Part shown: one piece after another, positions 19,495 through 28,969 of the stretch
How the letters are laid out: every line of letters begins with the position of its first letter
How positions within the stretch are numbered: position 1 is the first letter of the stretch
Assembly (NCBI RefSeq): GCF_042219825.1
Contig: NZ_JBHJHQ010000003.1
Coordinates: 434,001 to 498,000, forward strand
Source of the DNA: JBHJHP01 sp042219825
GTDB lineage: Bacteria > Bacteroidota > Bacteroidia > Bacteroidales > UBA5342
Reading direction: 5' to 3'
Length of the DNA: 64,000 nt
Position numbers and translations under genes: made by a program
The notes under the pieces: model-generated
Seen by the model: the letters and a program-made list of their open reading frames with translations, nothing else
Told to the model about the DNA's origin: nothing
Databases searched by the model: none

Positions 19495-20649
19495 TTATTT
19501 TTTGGTTTCCTGTATGATTTCCGTAACTACCGGTTTGGCTCTGCCACTGCGGTCATACAGCAAGGGATAATCCGTTCGTCCTCTCACCGGCCAGTTGTTA
19601 CGCCAGGAGTTGGCATCGGTCACACCCCAGAAGGTAACCCGTGAAATCTGATCCTGATGTTTTATAAAGAGACCAAAAAAATTAAGGTAACGGGCATTGA
19701 ACTTTTGCAAAACAGAATCAGGCAATCCGTCTTTATAGGGATTGATCTTTTCCTGGTATGCCTTGTTTTGAGCAACTTCAGCCCCTGTATTTCCCCATGG
19801 TGAAGGCAATACCGTAAGATCCATTTCTGTGATCATGACCTTAAGCCCCAGACCTGCGAAGGCTTCCATACTTTTTTCATATTCTGCTAAATCCGGGTAA
19901 CTTAATCCGATGTGTGTTTGCATACCAATGCCATCAATCCGAATGCCTTCCTGCTGAAGTTCCTTCACCATTTTGACAACACCTTCACGTTTTCCGGCAT
20001 TTGCCATTGAATAGTCGTTGTAATATAACTCTGCTTCAGGATCAGCCTGATGTGCCAGCCTGAATGCCAGTTTGATGAAATCTTTACCCAGTATCTGATA
20101 AAATTTACTTTGTCTGTATGATCCGTCATCCAGGATGGCCTCATTCACCACATCCCAGCCTTTCACACGTCCTTTATACCTGCCGACAACAGTAAGGATA
20201 TGTTGTTTTATGCGCTCCTTCAATACCTCCGGTGTGACATCCTTTCCAAGGCTGTCTGTAAAGAACCATCCGGGAATCTGGGAGTGCCATATGAGGGTAT
20301 GACCCGTTATGAACATGTCATTTTCTTCCCCGAATTTCACAAATTGATCGGCCAGCGAAAAGTTAAACCGACCTTCTTCCGGCTGAAGCGATGCACTCTT
20401 CATGCAGTTCTCAGCCACGATGGCATTAAACTGTTCCTTTACAATACGGACAGCTAAGGTATCCCTACCTGTTATCTGGGCTCCGTTCAGGGCTGTTCCA
20501 ATATAAAACTTACCCTTGAACGCATCCTTTAATGCCAACCCATTTTGACTGGATTTCGGCACACATGCAATGGTCGATAATACCATTAGAAAAAGCAGAG
20601 CATAATAGAGACCCGAGGCCCTTCGACCGGTTAATTTTGTTTCCATCAA
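19495..20649 (-). CDS. GH10 endo-beta-1,4-xylanase, lipoprotein
   Basis: GH10 xylanases cut the beta-1,4-xylan backbone with retention of configuration. The 384-residue protein has an uncharged-to-hydrophobic signal with a lipobox ending at Cys29, then a single TIM barrel. The acid/base Glu170 sits in WDVVNEAI and the nucleophile Glu275 in ITEMDL. GHTLIWHSQ (about 116-124) and the HIGLS/QTHIG stretch are also family signatures. No carbohydrate-binding module is attached. The gene begins 17 bases after the PL4 gene ends and is followed 37 bases later by GH67, so the three are probably one transcript. Lipobox and neighbours suggest it is on the cell surface or in the periplasm, feeding GH67. 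Confidence 0.95.
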   Translation of the reverse strand: MMETKLTGRRASGLYYALLFLMVLSTIACVPKSSQNGLALKDAFKGKFYIGTALNGAQITGRDTLAVRIVKEQFNAIVAENCMKSASLQPEEGRFNFSLADQFVKFGEENDMFITGHTLIWHSQIPGWFFTDSLGKDVTPEVLKERIKQHILTVVGRYKGRVKGWDVVNEAILDDGSYRQSKFYQILGKDFIKLAFRLAHQADPEAELYYNDYSMANAGKREGVVKMVKELQQEGIRIDGIGMQTHIGLSYPDLAEYEKSMEAFAGLGLKVMITEMDLTVLPSPWGNTGAEVAQNKAYQEKINPYKDGLPDSVLQKFNARYLNFFGLFIKHQDQISRVTFWGVTDANSWRNNWPVRGRTDYPLLYDRSGRAKPVVTEIIQETKK

Positions 20650-20666
20650 TAGATTTATTTTATTGT

Positions 20667-22847
20667 TTATTTTGATTCTGTAACAACTACTTTTTTTTGT
20701 CCTACAATGTAAATTCCGTTTTCCAATCCCTTCAGTGCTTTTTCCTTTTCAACGCCTGAACGTAAACAACGGCCTGAAACCGTATAAACATCTACCCTCT
20801 TGCTTTCATCTTCCACATCCATTTTAACAGTTTGTATTGATGTTGCATAATCAAAAATGATCCTGTAGGTAGCTGTAGATATCCCATCATCCGCTGTGAC
20901 ATGCACATATGCGGTATCCGGAATTTCGGTCACGTTATCAATATGAACCATTGCATTTTCGTTTACAGCAAGGGCTGATACGGTTGGGAACACTGTAGTA
21001 CCCTGTGGGACAGAAACAACGTAGGTGCCGATTCTGTAATTAAATGCCGGACTAAGCTGACCTGTACTTACCGTGAGTGATGCCAGCGACGGGTCATGCA
21101 CACTTTTGCTGGTATCGGCTTCCAGGATGATCGCATCGTACATTATTCCTTTATATTCCTGTGCTGAGCCGTAACTTCTGAGTTGCAGGGTGTTTTCACC
21201 TTCCTGTAAAAGGCTTTTATCCATATCGCAGCTTATACATTTGTATTTTCCACTGGTCAGTGAGGATCTGCGGATTCCGCTGTCACTCCAAAGATCGTTC
21301 ACCGAAACGGTTTCACCGTTCAGGATAAGATCGAGGTGTGGCCCGGCATCCACGCCAGCCAGCGCTACTTTAATTACAGGATCATTCAAAACAGAAACAT
21401 CTGCTATGTTAAAATTTATATCCCAGGTGCTGTTCACCCGCTGACAATAATACCAGTTAACACGTGGAGTATCGACTTCACTGTTATAGGTCAGCTCATA
21501 GGGTGATTCTTTCCAACGGCCATAGGCTCTTGGCATGTTTCCCAGCTTATATTCGCCGGATTTATGATCTGCTACCCCTATCTGAAATATTGTTTTTTCT
21601 CTGTCTTTAGCATCCCACTGAATGATACCTGCATCATTATTCCCTTCGCTGATAAGCACGTTATCCTGTCTCAGCTCATCAATTAATTTGCCTTTCTGCG
21701 TATAGGCATACAGGGTATAGGTTCCGGGAATGATCTTTTCAATTTTAAAATTCCCGTTTTCATCGGCTTCAGCCCAAAAGAAATAATCGTAAGGTTGCCA
21801 TTGCCAGCGCCCTTCTTCAGGAATCCAGGATGGCCCGGCTTTGCACAGCACCACCATGGCACTATCCACCATTCCACGGCCTTTTATATCCAGCTTTCCG
21901 TTTAAGTTGCCACGTGAGCGCGCAAACAAATCATGTTCAAGCCACTGGTACGGCCATTCTGATTTCAGTTCTGCAGCCTTTTGCCTGGCATCCGCAATTA
22001 TTTCTTCATTGGTTCCACTGTTGATATAAATAAATGCAGGGCCAAAGATCTTGCTCCAATGTGTATATTCATCCTGTAGCGTTATGGTTTCACTCCCGAA
22101 ATGGCCCGTTAAAAAGGGACAAAGCAATATGGGCGTTGTATTTGTCCCATGGAGTGTGGTCTCCTGCATGGTTGGACCGCCGGAAATGTATTCATGGCTG
22201 GCTTCTATATTCCAAACACCTGTTCCATTACCCATAAGGCCATGCAGATCGTCGTAAATTTTATAGGTACACCAGTCATATTTGGTATAGATGGAGCCAT
22301 CCTGAAGCAGGAAGGTCGCATCCTGAATTTCCTCCACATAATTTGCCAGCACATCCGGATGAATCATGGGGCCCTGGCGTTCTACAGTCCAGGCATAATC
22401 AAATATGTCCTTATCCACGCGAAAGGCAAACCGCAACTGTCCAAGCGACTTACCGGCAAGTCCGGCATCCGAAACCACGAAGTAAGTATAAAAGCCGGAC
22501 TCGTTTTTTCGAAACACAAAGTGCATTTCAATATCAAAATTATCGACTTTCCGAAAATAGATATCTGCTATTTCGGCTGTATTTACTTTTATGCCGGGCT
22601 GCAGTGCTGAGGGTGAAAAAAAACCGTTATCGTCATTGTAGGAAAAATAACCGTATCCGCCATTATTCAGAAGATTGGCTTCTCCCTTCAGATTCACCGA
22701 AATCATCTTTCCACCATCAATCTGAGCTTCAATCATGCCGTTATCTACAGCTACCGTGTTCCCGCTAACCACAGCAATATTCTGAGCAGGTACAGCAAAA
22801 AAGTACAACTGCAATACAATAAATATGAGGTCTTTAACCCTATTCAT
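20667..22847 (-). CDS. PL4-type rhamnogalacturonan lyase with T9SS C-terminal domain
   Basis: Family PL4 enzymes cut the rhamnose-galacturonate bond of rhamnogalacturonan I by beta-elimination. The 726-residue protein has a signal peptide, then the three classical PL4 parts. These are a beta-sandwich catalytic domain (about 25-305, with WTVERQGPMIHP), an FnIII-like domain II (about 310-400, RGNLNGKLDIKGRG and PGTYTLYAY) and a CBM-like domain III (about 410-585, with GNMPRAYGRWKESP). A cadherin-like sandwich (about 590-680) and a short T9SS-like tail (VYTVSGRCL...NGIYIVG) are added. Catalytic Lys and His cannot be assigned with confidence by eye. It overlaps neither neighbour and leads directly into GH10. 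Its unsaturated products would suit the GH88 at 96. Confidence 0.83.
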   Translation of the reverse strand: MNRVKDLIFIVLQLYFFAVPAQNIAVVSGNTVAVDNGMIEAQIDGGKMISVNLKGEANLLNNGGYGYFSYNDDNGFFSPSALQPGIKVNTAEIADIYFRKVDNFDIEMHFVFRKNESGFYTYFVVSDAGLAGKSLGQLRFAFRVDKDIFDYAWTVERQGPMIHPDVLANYVEEIQDATFLLQDGSIYTKYDWCTYKIYDDLHGLMGNGTGVWNIEASHEYISGGPTMQETTLHGTNTTPILLCPFLTGHFGSETITLQDEYTHWSKIFGPAFIYINSGTNEEIIADARQKAAELKSEWPYQWLEHDLFARSRGNLNGKLDIKGRGMVDSAMVVLCKAGPSWIPEEGRWQWQPYDYFFWAEADENGNFKIEKIIPGTYTLYAYTQKGKLIDELRQDNVLISEGNNDAGIIQWDAKDREKTIFQIGVADHKSGEYKLGNMPRAYGRWKESPYELTYNSEVDTPRVNWYYCQRVNSTWDINFNIADVSVLNDPVIKVALAGVDAGPHLDLILNGETVSVNDLWSDSGIRRSSLTSGKYKCISCDMDKSLLQEGENTLQLRSYGSAQEYKGIMYDAIILEADTSKSVHDPSLASLTVSTGQLSPAFNYRIGTYVVSVPQGTTVFPTVSALAVNENAMVHIDNVTEIPDTAYVHVTADDGISTATYRIIFDYATSIQTVKMDVEDESKRVDVYTVSGRCLRSGVEKEKALKGLENGIYIVGQKKVVVTESK

Positions 22848-22965
22848 GTTACTTTATGCTGGCGTATTACTTTTATGACGTTAACTCTTTGTGGTTCAAA
22901 CCATGTGATCATCCTTAATAATCAGTACAATATACAACCTTCCAGGCCATATTTCCAAAATCGTT

Positions 22966-24882
22966 TCAGTCTGCAGTTGTAAAAGGGGAAGCCGGTAAGC
23001 CCTCTAAATTGTAAAGGTTGACAGACGCAGGATTGTCAGCCCATCCATACCTGACCGCTTGTGGATGCTGTATTTTGTTGCTCCAGACTTTGATGGAATT
23101 TTGGCTCACAAAATCAGCTTCAGCCACCACAAATTGTCCATCTGAACCGGCAATTTCAAATCCCTGCAGCCTGCAATTGGTGTTAAACCCTGTACCTGTG
23201 GACTTAAACGTAAGGACAATGCTGTTGTTTTCCACTGACATATGCTCATAGAGCGGACCGGAGCTTATGATTCCGGTATCACCATAAGCAACTTTATTTG
23301 CCTGTAGGGCTAAGCGATGCCCCACTTCTTTTTTATTCAGGGGATGGATATCATTCCATTCCCCTATATCGATCGTTACGGCCATACCGGTCTTTGGAAG
23401 GTCTAAAACCCTTCGCTGCGCATCTCTGAGTTCAGCCCATTTACTCCCGGTGGGACAACAGGATGTTTCCCCGTAATTTGCCAGTTGAACATACAAAAAT
23501 GGCAGGTTACTACTATTTAATGTGGAACGCCAATCCTTAATGACATCGGGAAACAGCTGCCTGTATTCATCCGGTTTCGCGGTGTTTGATTCTCCCTGGT
23601 ACCAGATCACGCCTTTAAATTCAAAATCCCGGACCGGAAAAAGCATGGCATTGTATAAGCCGGCAGGTTTATAGCGAAAAAACGTTTGAGGGTTTAATGG
23701 TGGCATAGCTGCTCCCGGATGATACTTCCACATGCCGGTCAGATCAACAGCCAGAGAATCAATCAAAATTTTATAGGGTTTATCGACCACAAATCCCCCC
23801 TTACCGCTCGGACAGACTACCCGGACCATCAGCTCATTTCGTCCGGATTTTAAAACACCGGACGGCACCTTGTAAATGCGTGGTGGATACTGGTATCCAA
23901 CAGATCCAACAAAAACACCATTTAAAAATGCTGAGTCGCTGTCAATAATTCGTCCCAGGCGAAGCGTTGCTTCTCTGCCTGAAAGTTTATCCGGAACATC
24001 AAAGTTTTTTTGAAACCAGACCGAACCGTTTATCAAATCCAGTCCCTTATCATTCCAGTATCCCGGAAGTGAAATGGAAGGCCAGCCGGACACATCCACT
24101 CCGTATTCTGACCAAAGTGCCACCCCCGGATCATTGGCGTTCAGCTTTTTAAACCATACGTTTCGACGATTCCTGTCCGACGATTCCACACTGTCAACAT
24201 ATGAGGGGTTTGAACAGATTTTCAACATTTCGGCATATTCAGGATAGTGTTTCAAATTTTCCTCACTCAACCATGCTTCAGCCGGCGAACCACCTACCGC
24301 AATATTCACCAGGCCAACCGGAACGTGATAGCGCTGTTGGAGTTCAGCGGCAAAAAAATACGCAACAGCAGAAAAAGACCTGATATGAGCCGGCACTGCT
24401 TTCATCCAGTAGCCTCCCGGAAGTCTGGTTTGTGGTTCCTGAAAATGATAGCTTATGGGTACGCGAAAAATACGGATATCAGAAATATTTATGCGATCAA
24501 TTTCTGTAGCATACAGATCGGTAACCCTGCTCAGTGGCAGTTCCATGTTCGATTGTCCTCCACATAACCATACATCACCAATCAGAATATCATGGATGGT
24601 AATGGTGTTAATCTGCATGTCGTAAGGACCGCCTGCTTCAGAAGCATCTAACTCTGTGCTCCACTTGCCGTGGGTATCAGCTTTCGTTGCATAGCTTTTG
24701 TCTCTGAAAATAATTTGAACCTCTTCATCCGGATCAGCCCAACCCCAAATGGTTAATGGTATATCGCGCTGCAATACCATGCCGTTGCTTATTAAAGCAG
24801 GCAGCTTTACCTCTCCAAATACCTCATATGGATCAAGCAGCAGGAATAATATAATGAGAATAAAATTTGAGACTCCTTTCAT
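22966..24882 (-). CDS. SGNH carbohydrate acetylesterase (sialate O-acetylesterase-like) with inserted sugar-binding domain
   Basis: This 638-residue secreted protein belongs to the SASA/DUF303 group of SGNH esterases, which in plant-polysaccharide clusters act as acetyl-xylan or pectin esterases. After a signal peptide (about 1-22) comes a short beta domain, then the esterase core with the GQSNMELP block (nucleophile Ser near 115) and YQGESNT. A galactose-binding-like (GH2 sugar-binding type) domain is inserted at about 265-380 (WFQKNFDVP, LRLGRIIDSD). The core resumes with DIGEWNDIHPLNKKEVG, supplying the catalytic Asp/His pair. It is the first gene of the minus-strand enzyme run. The name sialate esterase should not be read as its substrate; xylan acetyl groups are more likely here. 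Confidence 0.87.
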   Translation of the reverse strand: MKGVSNFILIILFLLLDPYEVFGEVKLPALISNGMVLQRDIPLTIWGWADPDEEVQIIFRDKSYATKADTHGKWSTELDASEAGGPYDMQINTITIHDILIGDVWLCGGQSNMELPLSRVTDLYATEIDRINISDIRIFRVPISYHFQEPQTRLPGGYWMKAVPAHIRSFSAVAYFFAAELQQRYHVPVGLVNIAVGGSPAEAWLSEENLKHYPEYAEMLKICSNPSYVDSVESSDRNRRNVWFKKLNANDPGVALWSEYGVDVSGWPSISLPGYWNDKGLDLINGSVWFQKNFDVPDKLSGREATLRLGRIIDSDSAFLNGVFVGSVGYQYPPRIYKVPSGVLKSGRNELMVRVVCPSGKGGFVVDKPYKILIDSLAVDLTGMWKYHPGAAMPPLNPQTFFRYKPAGLYNAMLFPVRDFEFKGVIWYQGESNTAKPDEYRQLFPDVIKDWRSTLNSSNLPFLYVQLANYGETSCCPTGSKWAELRDAQRRVLDLPKTGMAVTIDIGEWNDIHPLNKKEVGHRLALQANKVAYGDTGIISSGPLYEHMSVENNSIVLTFKSTGTGFNTNCRLQGFEIAGSDGQFVVAEADFVSQNSIKVWSNKIQHPQAVRYGWADNPASVNLYNLEGLPASPFTTAD

Positions 24883-24921
24883 AAGATCTCAAATTTAGAA
24901 ATAATTTCTTATAGCTTAAAG

Positions 24922-25344
24922 TCAGCTATTGCAGACAATCTCGTATTTAATGTTTTCGGTATCCTTAAAATAAACAGCATAATACGTATCGCTGTATTCC
25001 GGATGAATCTGTGGTTCAGACACAATTTCAGCACCAATCTTTAATAGTTGCACGTAAGCATCATCCACTTCACCTCTTGATTCTGCTCTGAACGCCAGGT
25101 GATGCAAGGCGCCAGGTTTTCTACGGTTTATACTGTCGTTCTGAAAGGCTTTTCTTGGCGAGGTAATGGCAAAAGCAAGGTTATCGTGCGTATATTCAAT
25201 CACATGAAAGTCGTGTTCCCTGATAAATGCCTCAACCTTTCTGTTGATGTCAAAACCAAGGATAGGCAGAAACTTATCGTAAAATGCTTCTGCTACTTTT
25301 ATGTTTTTTACTGTAATCTGTATATGATCGATAAGCGGTTGCAT
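24922..25344 (-). CDS. VOC (glyoxalase/dioxygenase fold) family protein
   Basis: The 140-residue protein has the two beta-alpha-beta-beta-beta units of the vicinal-oxygen-chelate fold, with candidate metal ligands His in DHIQI (residue 6), His in LHHLAF near 82 and Glu in the C-terminal YEIVC. Such proteins include glyoxalase I, fosfomycin-type resistance enzymes and extradiol dioxygenases, and the substrate cannot be deduced here. It is cytoplasmic. It lies between the rhlE gene and the acetylesterase gene, all on the minus strand, starting 33 bases before the end of rhlE; a functional link with either is not evident. Confidence 0.8.
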   Translation of the reverse strand: MQPLIDHIQITVKNIKVAEAFYDKFLPILGFDINRKVEAFIREHDFHVIEYTHDNLAFAITSPRKAFQNDSINRRKPGALHHLAFRAESRGEVDDAYVQLLKIGAEIVSEPQIHPEYSDTYYAVYFKDTENIKYEIVCNS

Positions 25345-25377
25345 GGGATTTTTTTATGATTCCATACAAAGTTATCA

Positions 25378-26649
25378 TTATTTCTTTTGCCTGCCCGAGT
25401 GTGATTTATCCGGTCTTTTCTGATTTTTATGTCTGTTGGCAAAATATTCCTGCTTTCTCAGCAACTTCTCCTTTTCGAACTCCTGCTTTTCACTTGCTGT
25501 CATTGGGCGGTCCGTCTGCGGAAAAGGATTATCGGTAATGATCTCAATTTTCTGATCAATGAGTTTTTCAATATCCCTGATCCAGTCGTTTTCTTCCGGT
25601 TCACAAATAGAAATGGAAACGCCTTCATCTCCGGCGCGGCCTGAACGTCCAATTCTGTGCACATAGGTTTCAGCGATATTCGGGATGTCGTAATTAATCA
25701 CGTATTTCAGCTTGTTAATATCTATTCCCCGTGCTGCGATGTCAGTAGCCACCAAAACCCGGATCTCTCCATCCTTAAATTTACCCAAAGCCTTTTGCCT
25801 CTGGTTCTGCGATTTATCGCCGTGAATGGCAGCAGCAGACACCTTCTGCTTAAACAGATTGCGTACAATTCTGTCAGCACCATGCTTGGTCTTACAGAAC
25901 AGCAAAACCTGATCCATCTTCCGGTCTTTAAGAATATGTTGCAGTAGATCCTTTTTTGTTGATTTGTTGGTGTAATAAAGGTATTGCTGTATGGTTTCAG
26001 CGGTAGACGACACCGGACTAACCTCAACCTTAACCGGATTATTCAATATCTTCCGTGAGAGATCCACAATGTTTTTCGGCATCGTAGCAGAGAAAAACAG
26101 GGACTGCCGTTTGCCGGGAAGTTTAGCGATGATCCTTCTGATATCGTGAATAAAACCCATATCAAGCATCCGGTCTGCCTCGTCCAGCACAAAATATTCA
26201 ATATGGTTTAAGCGAATATAATTCTGATCCATTAAATCGAGTAATCTGCCCGGTGTTGCCACCAGAATATCCACGCCACTGCGTAACCTTCTGATCTGGG
26301 CTGTCTGATTCACTCCGCCAAAGATGACCGTATTTTTTAATCCGGTATACTTTCCGTAGGTAGAAAAACTCTCTCCGATCTGAATCGCCAGTTCCCGCGT
26401 AGGTGTAATAATCAGCGCGTTAATTTTACGCGGACTATTCTGATTCTGACGGTCCTGATACAGATGCTGCAGAATTGGGATAGCAAATGCGGCGGTTTTG
26501 CCCGTTCCGGTTTGCGCACTGCCCAGTACATCCCTGCGTTTCAATATATGTGGTATCGCTTTTTCCTGAACCGAGGTTGGAACCTCATATTTTTCGTCCT
26601 CTAATGCCTTAAGTAAAGGCTTAATTAATTCCAGATCTTCAAATCTCAT
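25378..26649 (-). CDS. rhlE: DEAD-box ATP-dependent RNA helicase, RhlE type
   Basis: The 423-residue protein carries all DEAD-box motifs in order: Q motif (VQEKAIP), Walker A AQTGTGKT near 42-49, PTRELA, TPGR, DEADRMLD, SAT, then in the second RecA domain VATDIAARGID and HRIGRSGRAG. The C-terminal tail is short and rich in Lys/Arg/Gln, as in RhlE-group helicases that help ribosome assembly and RNA turnover. It starts with an ATG directly at the first conserved residues (MRFEDLEL). Not part of the polysaccharide theme; probably chromosomal core. Confidence 0.93.
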   Translation of the reverse strand: MRFEDLELIKPLLKALEDEKYEVPTSVQEKAIPHILKRRDVLGSAQTGTGKTAAFAIPILQHLYQDRQNQNSPRKINALIITPTRELAIQIGESFSTYGKYTGLKNTVIFGGVNQTAQIRRLRSGVDILVATPGRLLDLMDQNYIRLNHIEYFVLDEADRMLDMGFIHDIRRIIAKLPGKRQSLFFSATMPKNIVDLSRKILNNPVKVEVSPVSSTAETIQQYLYYTNKSTKKDLLQHILKDRKMDQVLLFCKTKHGADRIVRNLFKQKVSAAAIHGDKSQNQRQKALGKFKDGEIRVLVATDIAARGIDINKLKYVINYDIPNIAETYVHRIGRSGRAGDEGVSISICEPEENDWIRDIEKLIDQKIEIITDNPFPQTDRPMTASEKQEFEKEKLLRKQEYFANRHKNQKRPDKSHSGRQKK

Positions 26650-26922
26650 GCTACTGACTGTTCTGTAAAAATGTAAGCTGTGGGAGTAATTTCAGGGATA
26701 GAATCATAGGAGGGCAAAAGTAGTGACTCTTGCTCTTAAATCAGCTTAAAACGCAGAATAATTCTGTTTTTAACTACATCCCTTTATTTAAAGGGGTTAC
26801 AGCCGGGATATAAATGAATTTAATGATACAGAAATACTAAAAATAGGCGTGACTATGCTCAAAACCATACATAAAACAGTTGATAAACGGTCATGTTGAT
26901 CTGATAATTATTCCGTTCTGAA
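26650..26922. other. 273-base intergenic region
   Basis: This AT-rich stretch separates rhlE from the upstream DUF362 gene, both on the minus strand, so it should hold the rhlE promoter. I see no ORF, strong hairpin or repeat in it. Confidence 0.5.
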
Positions 26923-28893
26923 CTATTTAACCATAAACTTTATGGTCTGCCTTTTACCGTTGCTTTCCCAGATGCAAAGATAGGTACCCGCCTGAATTTT
27001 ACGATTTGTTTCATCCTGCAGATCCCAGTTCAATGTTTGTGAACCACGAATTCCGGCAAATGATTTTATGGTTTGACCTTTAAGATTTGTAATGATTATC
27101 CTGACCGGTTCATCTGCTCCTGCAGCAACACTGATGTTAACAAAATCCCTTGCAGGATTAGGTGCCAGCGTGATCTTCAACTTACCTTCTCCTGTTGCTT
27201 TCTGCAATGGAGTAGAACCGGAAGTCTGGTAAAACTTAAGCCCTTTTACACGGTTTCCGGCATAAATAGAATTTGTTTCGGGCTCACAGATGTTGAGTGC
27301 AAAACTGTAATCTCCAAAGCGGTTCAGTGTTTTAACCATAAGAGCATTTTCCCCTTTAGCCAGCTGAACAGTGGCCACTTTACTTCCAATGTCGTTATCA
27401 CCGTAAGTCTTTGTGGTTGTGGAACTGTAAACCAGTTCGCTGTTCAGATAGACGTAAATTGCTTCCTGTGCGCCAAGCCATAACTCCGCTTCCTGAGCTT
27501 TGGGTGCATAAACATTAGTGTATGCATAACATACAATGTTGGTCTGCTCGCTGTAAAACGATGATAGGTCTATCCTGTCATCAAAGAAATACACCGGCTG
27601 TGTCCATCCATCCTGACCCGAAACAGCCTTTACAGAAGCTTCCCCCGGGATATATTCTGTGGCAATACTTGTTCCCTCGTAAGGTCCTGATAAAATCCAC
27701 GTTCTGTTGCTCTGACCGAATTTCCCGTTTTCAGATGTATTCTTTTTAACGCGTTTGGCTACCTCGCTGATTGTCGCACCCTCCACATTGATTTTATCAG
27801 GATCGTTTGTTCCCAGCCCCGCTTTTTCGGCCAGGGTGATGTGGGCAATATCGTCCGGGTTTAATCCCATCAGTTCTGCACAAACGTGATCTACCGCAAC
27901 CGGGTCAACGCCTGCAATAATGGTATTCATCCTGACCTGGTTATCACCTTTGTATGTTTTATACGTTTCAAGGCACATCAGCGCATCCACCACCACAAAG
28001 TCAATATCGGCAATATTACACAGGTCAACGATCATTTCTGTTGTCCATCTTCTGAAGCCTACATCGTGATACAATCCGGGTGAATGCGTTGTGCCGGCCA
28101 TTTTGTTATAACCGTAATAACAACCCGGTGCTGTTCCTACCTGCAGCTTTAAGGCATTTGTAATACCTGTATCATGAATTTTCAGTACCGGGACCACAAT
28201 ATAAACATCTGCCTGTAGTTCAGCAGCATTAACACCATAAACAGAACCCTGTATGGAAGACATCCCTTTATCTCCCAGATCCACTTCCACCACATCATCG
28301 ATGGATTGGTTCAGGTTCAGAAATCTGAAATTAATGCCATTCAGATAAGTATCACTTTTCAGAGCGGTATAACCAGAGTTTGCCCAAACGCTTGAGGATG
28401 ACTCCGGATCATCGTTGGTCCTGGCCGAACCCTCTGCCACCACGATCTCTACATCTCCTTCTGTAAACTCATCAATAATTTTTATCAGCGCTTTAACAAC
28501 GCGGACATCGGTATTTTCTCCCTGCCCGGATGGACTGTTCGCCCCCACAAGATTGACCTTCAGCATCACGTTATCCCCTTTATCAATCACCCAGTCGAAA
28601 CCACCCTGCAGATCAATGGCCTTTCTCACCATATCTTCTACCTGTTCATAAGTGATATCCGCATCGCGTGAAGAAGGATTTTCAAGACCATCATAATCAG
28701 AGGGAACCAATCCAACCTTTACCGTAGCTGCCGTTACGGCATCAAATTCCGATTCATATTTATACGTGACCAGATCGTCGGCAACATGTGAAACCACAAA
28801 ATCCAGTGATATCGCAGCAAGAATTAGTATTGCGTATTTTAAATATTTCTTTCCACCCTTTTTTGAAGGTTTACGGGTTACATTCCGGTTCAT
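26923..28893 (-). CDS. DUF362 protein with membrane anchor, beta-sandwich domain and T9SS C-terminal domain
   Basis: DUF362 proteins are thought to be metal-linked or ferredoxin-associated, with no settled function. I choose the Met at 28893 (MNRNVTRKPSKK) because it gives a classic basic N-terminus followed by a hydrophobic segment (about 17-36); the longer reading to 28965 adds 24 residues. DUF362 covers about 60-410 (KVNLVGANSPSGQ, VVPVLKIHDTGITNALKLQVG, VDALMCLETY, DPVAVDHVCAELMGLNPDDI). Next is a galactose-binding-like beta sandwich (about 450-560) and then a clear type A T9SS CTD (APNPARDFVNISV, LKGQTIKSF, GTYLCIW). No ferredoxin Cys motif is present. The gene ends 4 bases short of nothing else on this strand but begins about 76 bases after the permease gene, so the two may be cotranscribed. 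Confidence 0.8.
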   Translation of the reverse strand: MNRNVTRKPSKKGGKKYLKYAILILAAISLDFVVSHVADDLVTYKYESEFDAVTAATVKVGLVPSDYDGLENPSSRDADITYEQVEDMVRKAIDLQGGFDWVIDKGDNVMLKVNLVGANSPSGQGENTDVRVVKALIKIIDEFTEGDVEIVVAEGSARTNDDPESSSSVWANSGYTALKSDTYLNGINFRFLNLNQSIDDVVEVDLGDKGMSSIQGSVYGVNAAELQADVYIVVPVLKIHDTGITNALKLQVGTAPGCYYGYNKMAGTTHSPGLYHDVGFRRWTTEMIVDLCNIADIDFVVVDALMCLETYKTYKGDNQVRMNTIIAGVDPVAVDHVCAELMGLNPDDIAHITLAEKAGLGTNDPDKINVEGATISEVAKRVKKNTSENGKFGQSNRTWILSGPYEGTSIATEYIPGEASVKAVSGQDGWTQPVYFFDDRIDLSSFYSEQTNIVCYAYTNVYAPKAQEAELWLGAQEAIYVYLNSELVYSSTTTKTYGDNDIGSKVATVQLAKGENALMVKTLNRFGDYSFALNICEPETNSIYAGNRVKGLKFYQTSGSTPLQKATGEGKLKITLAPNPARDFVNISVAAGADEPVRIIITNLKGQTIKSFAGIRGSQTLNWDLQDETNRKIQAGTYLCIWESNGKRQTIKFMVK

Positions 28894-28969
28894 ATGATTA
28901 TAAATAGATTTATTGCGGAAAATTAATAAAAACACCGGAATAAACAACGGTTTTAATGCTGGCAATCAA

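Noticed and set aside
24890..24897. TAAATTTG box before the SGNH esterase gene
   Set aside because: It matches the -7 consensus, but its implied start of transcription would leave almost no leader before the ATG at 24882, so it is not reported as a promoter.
13721..24921. SusC/SusD pair for a classical PUL
   Set aside because: None of the proteins in the window has a TonB-dependent receptor or SusD-like sequence.
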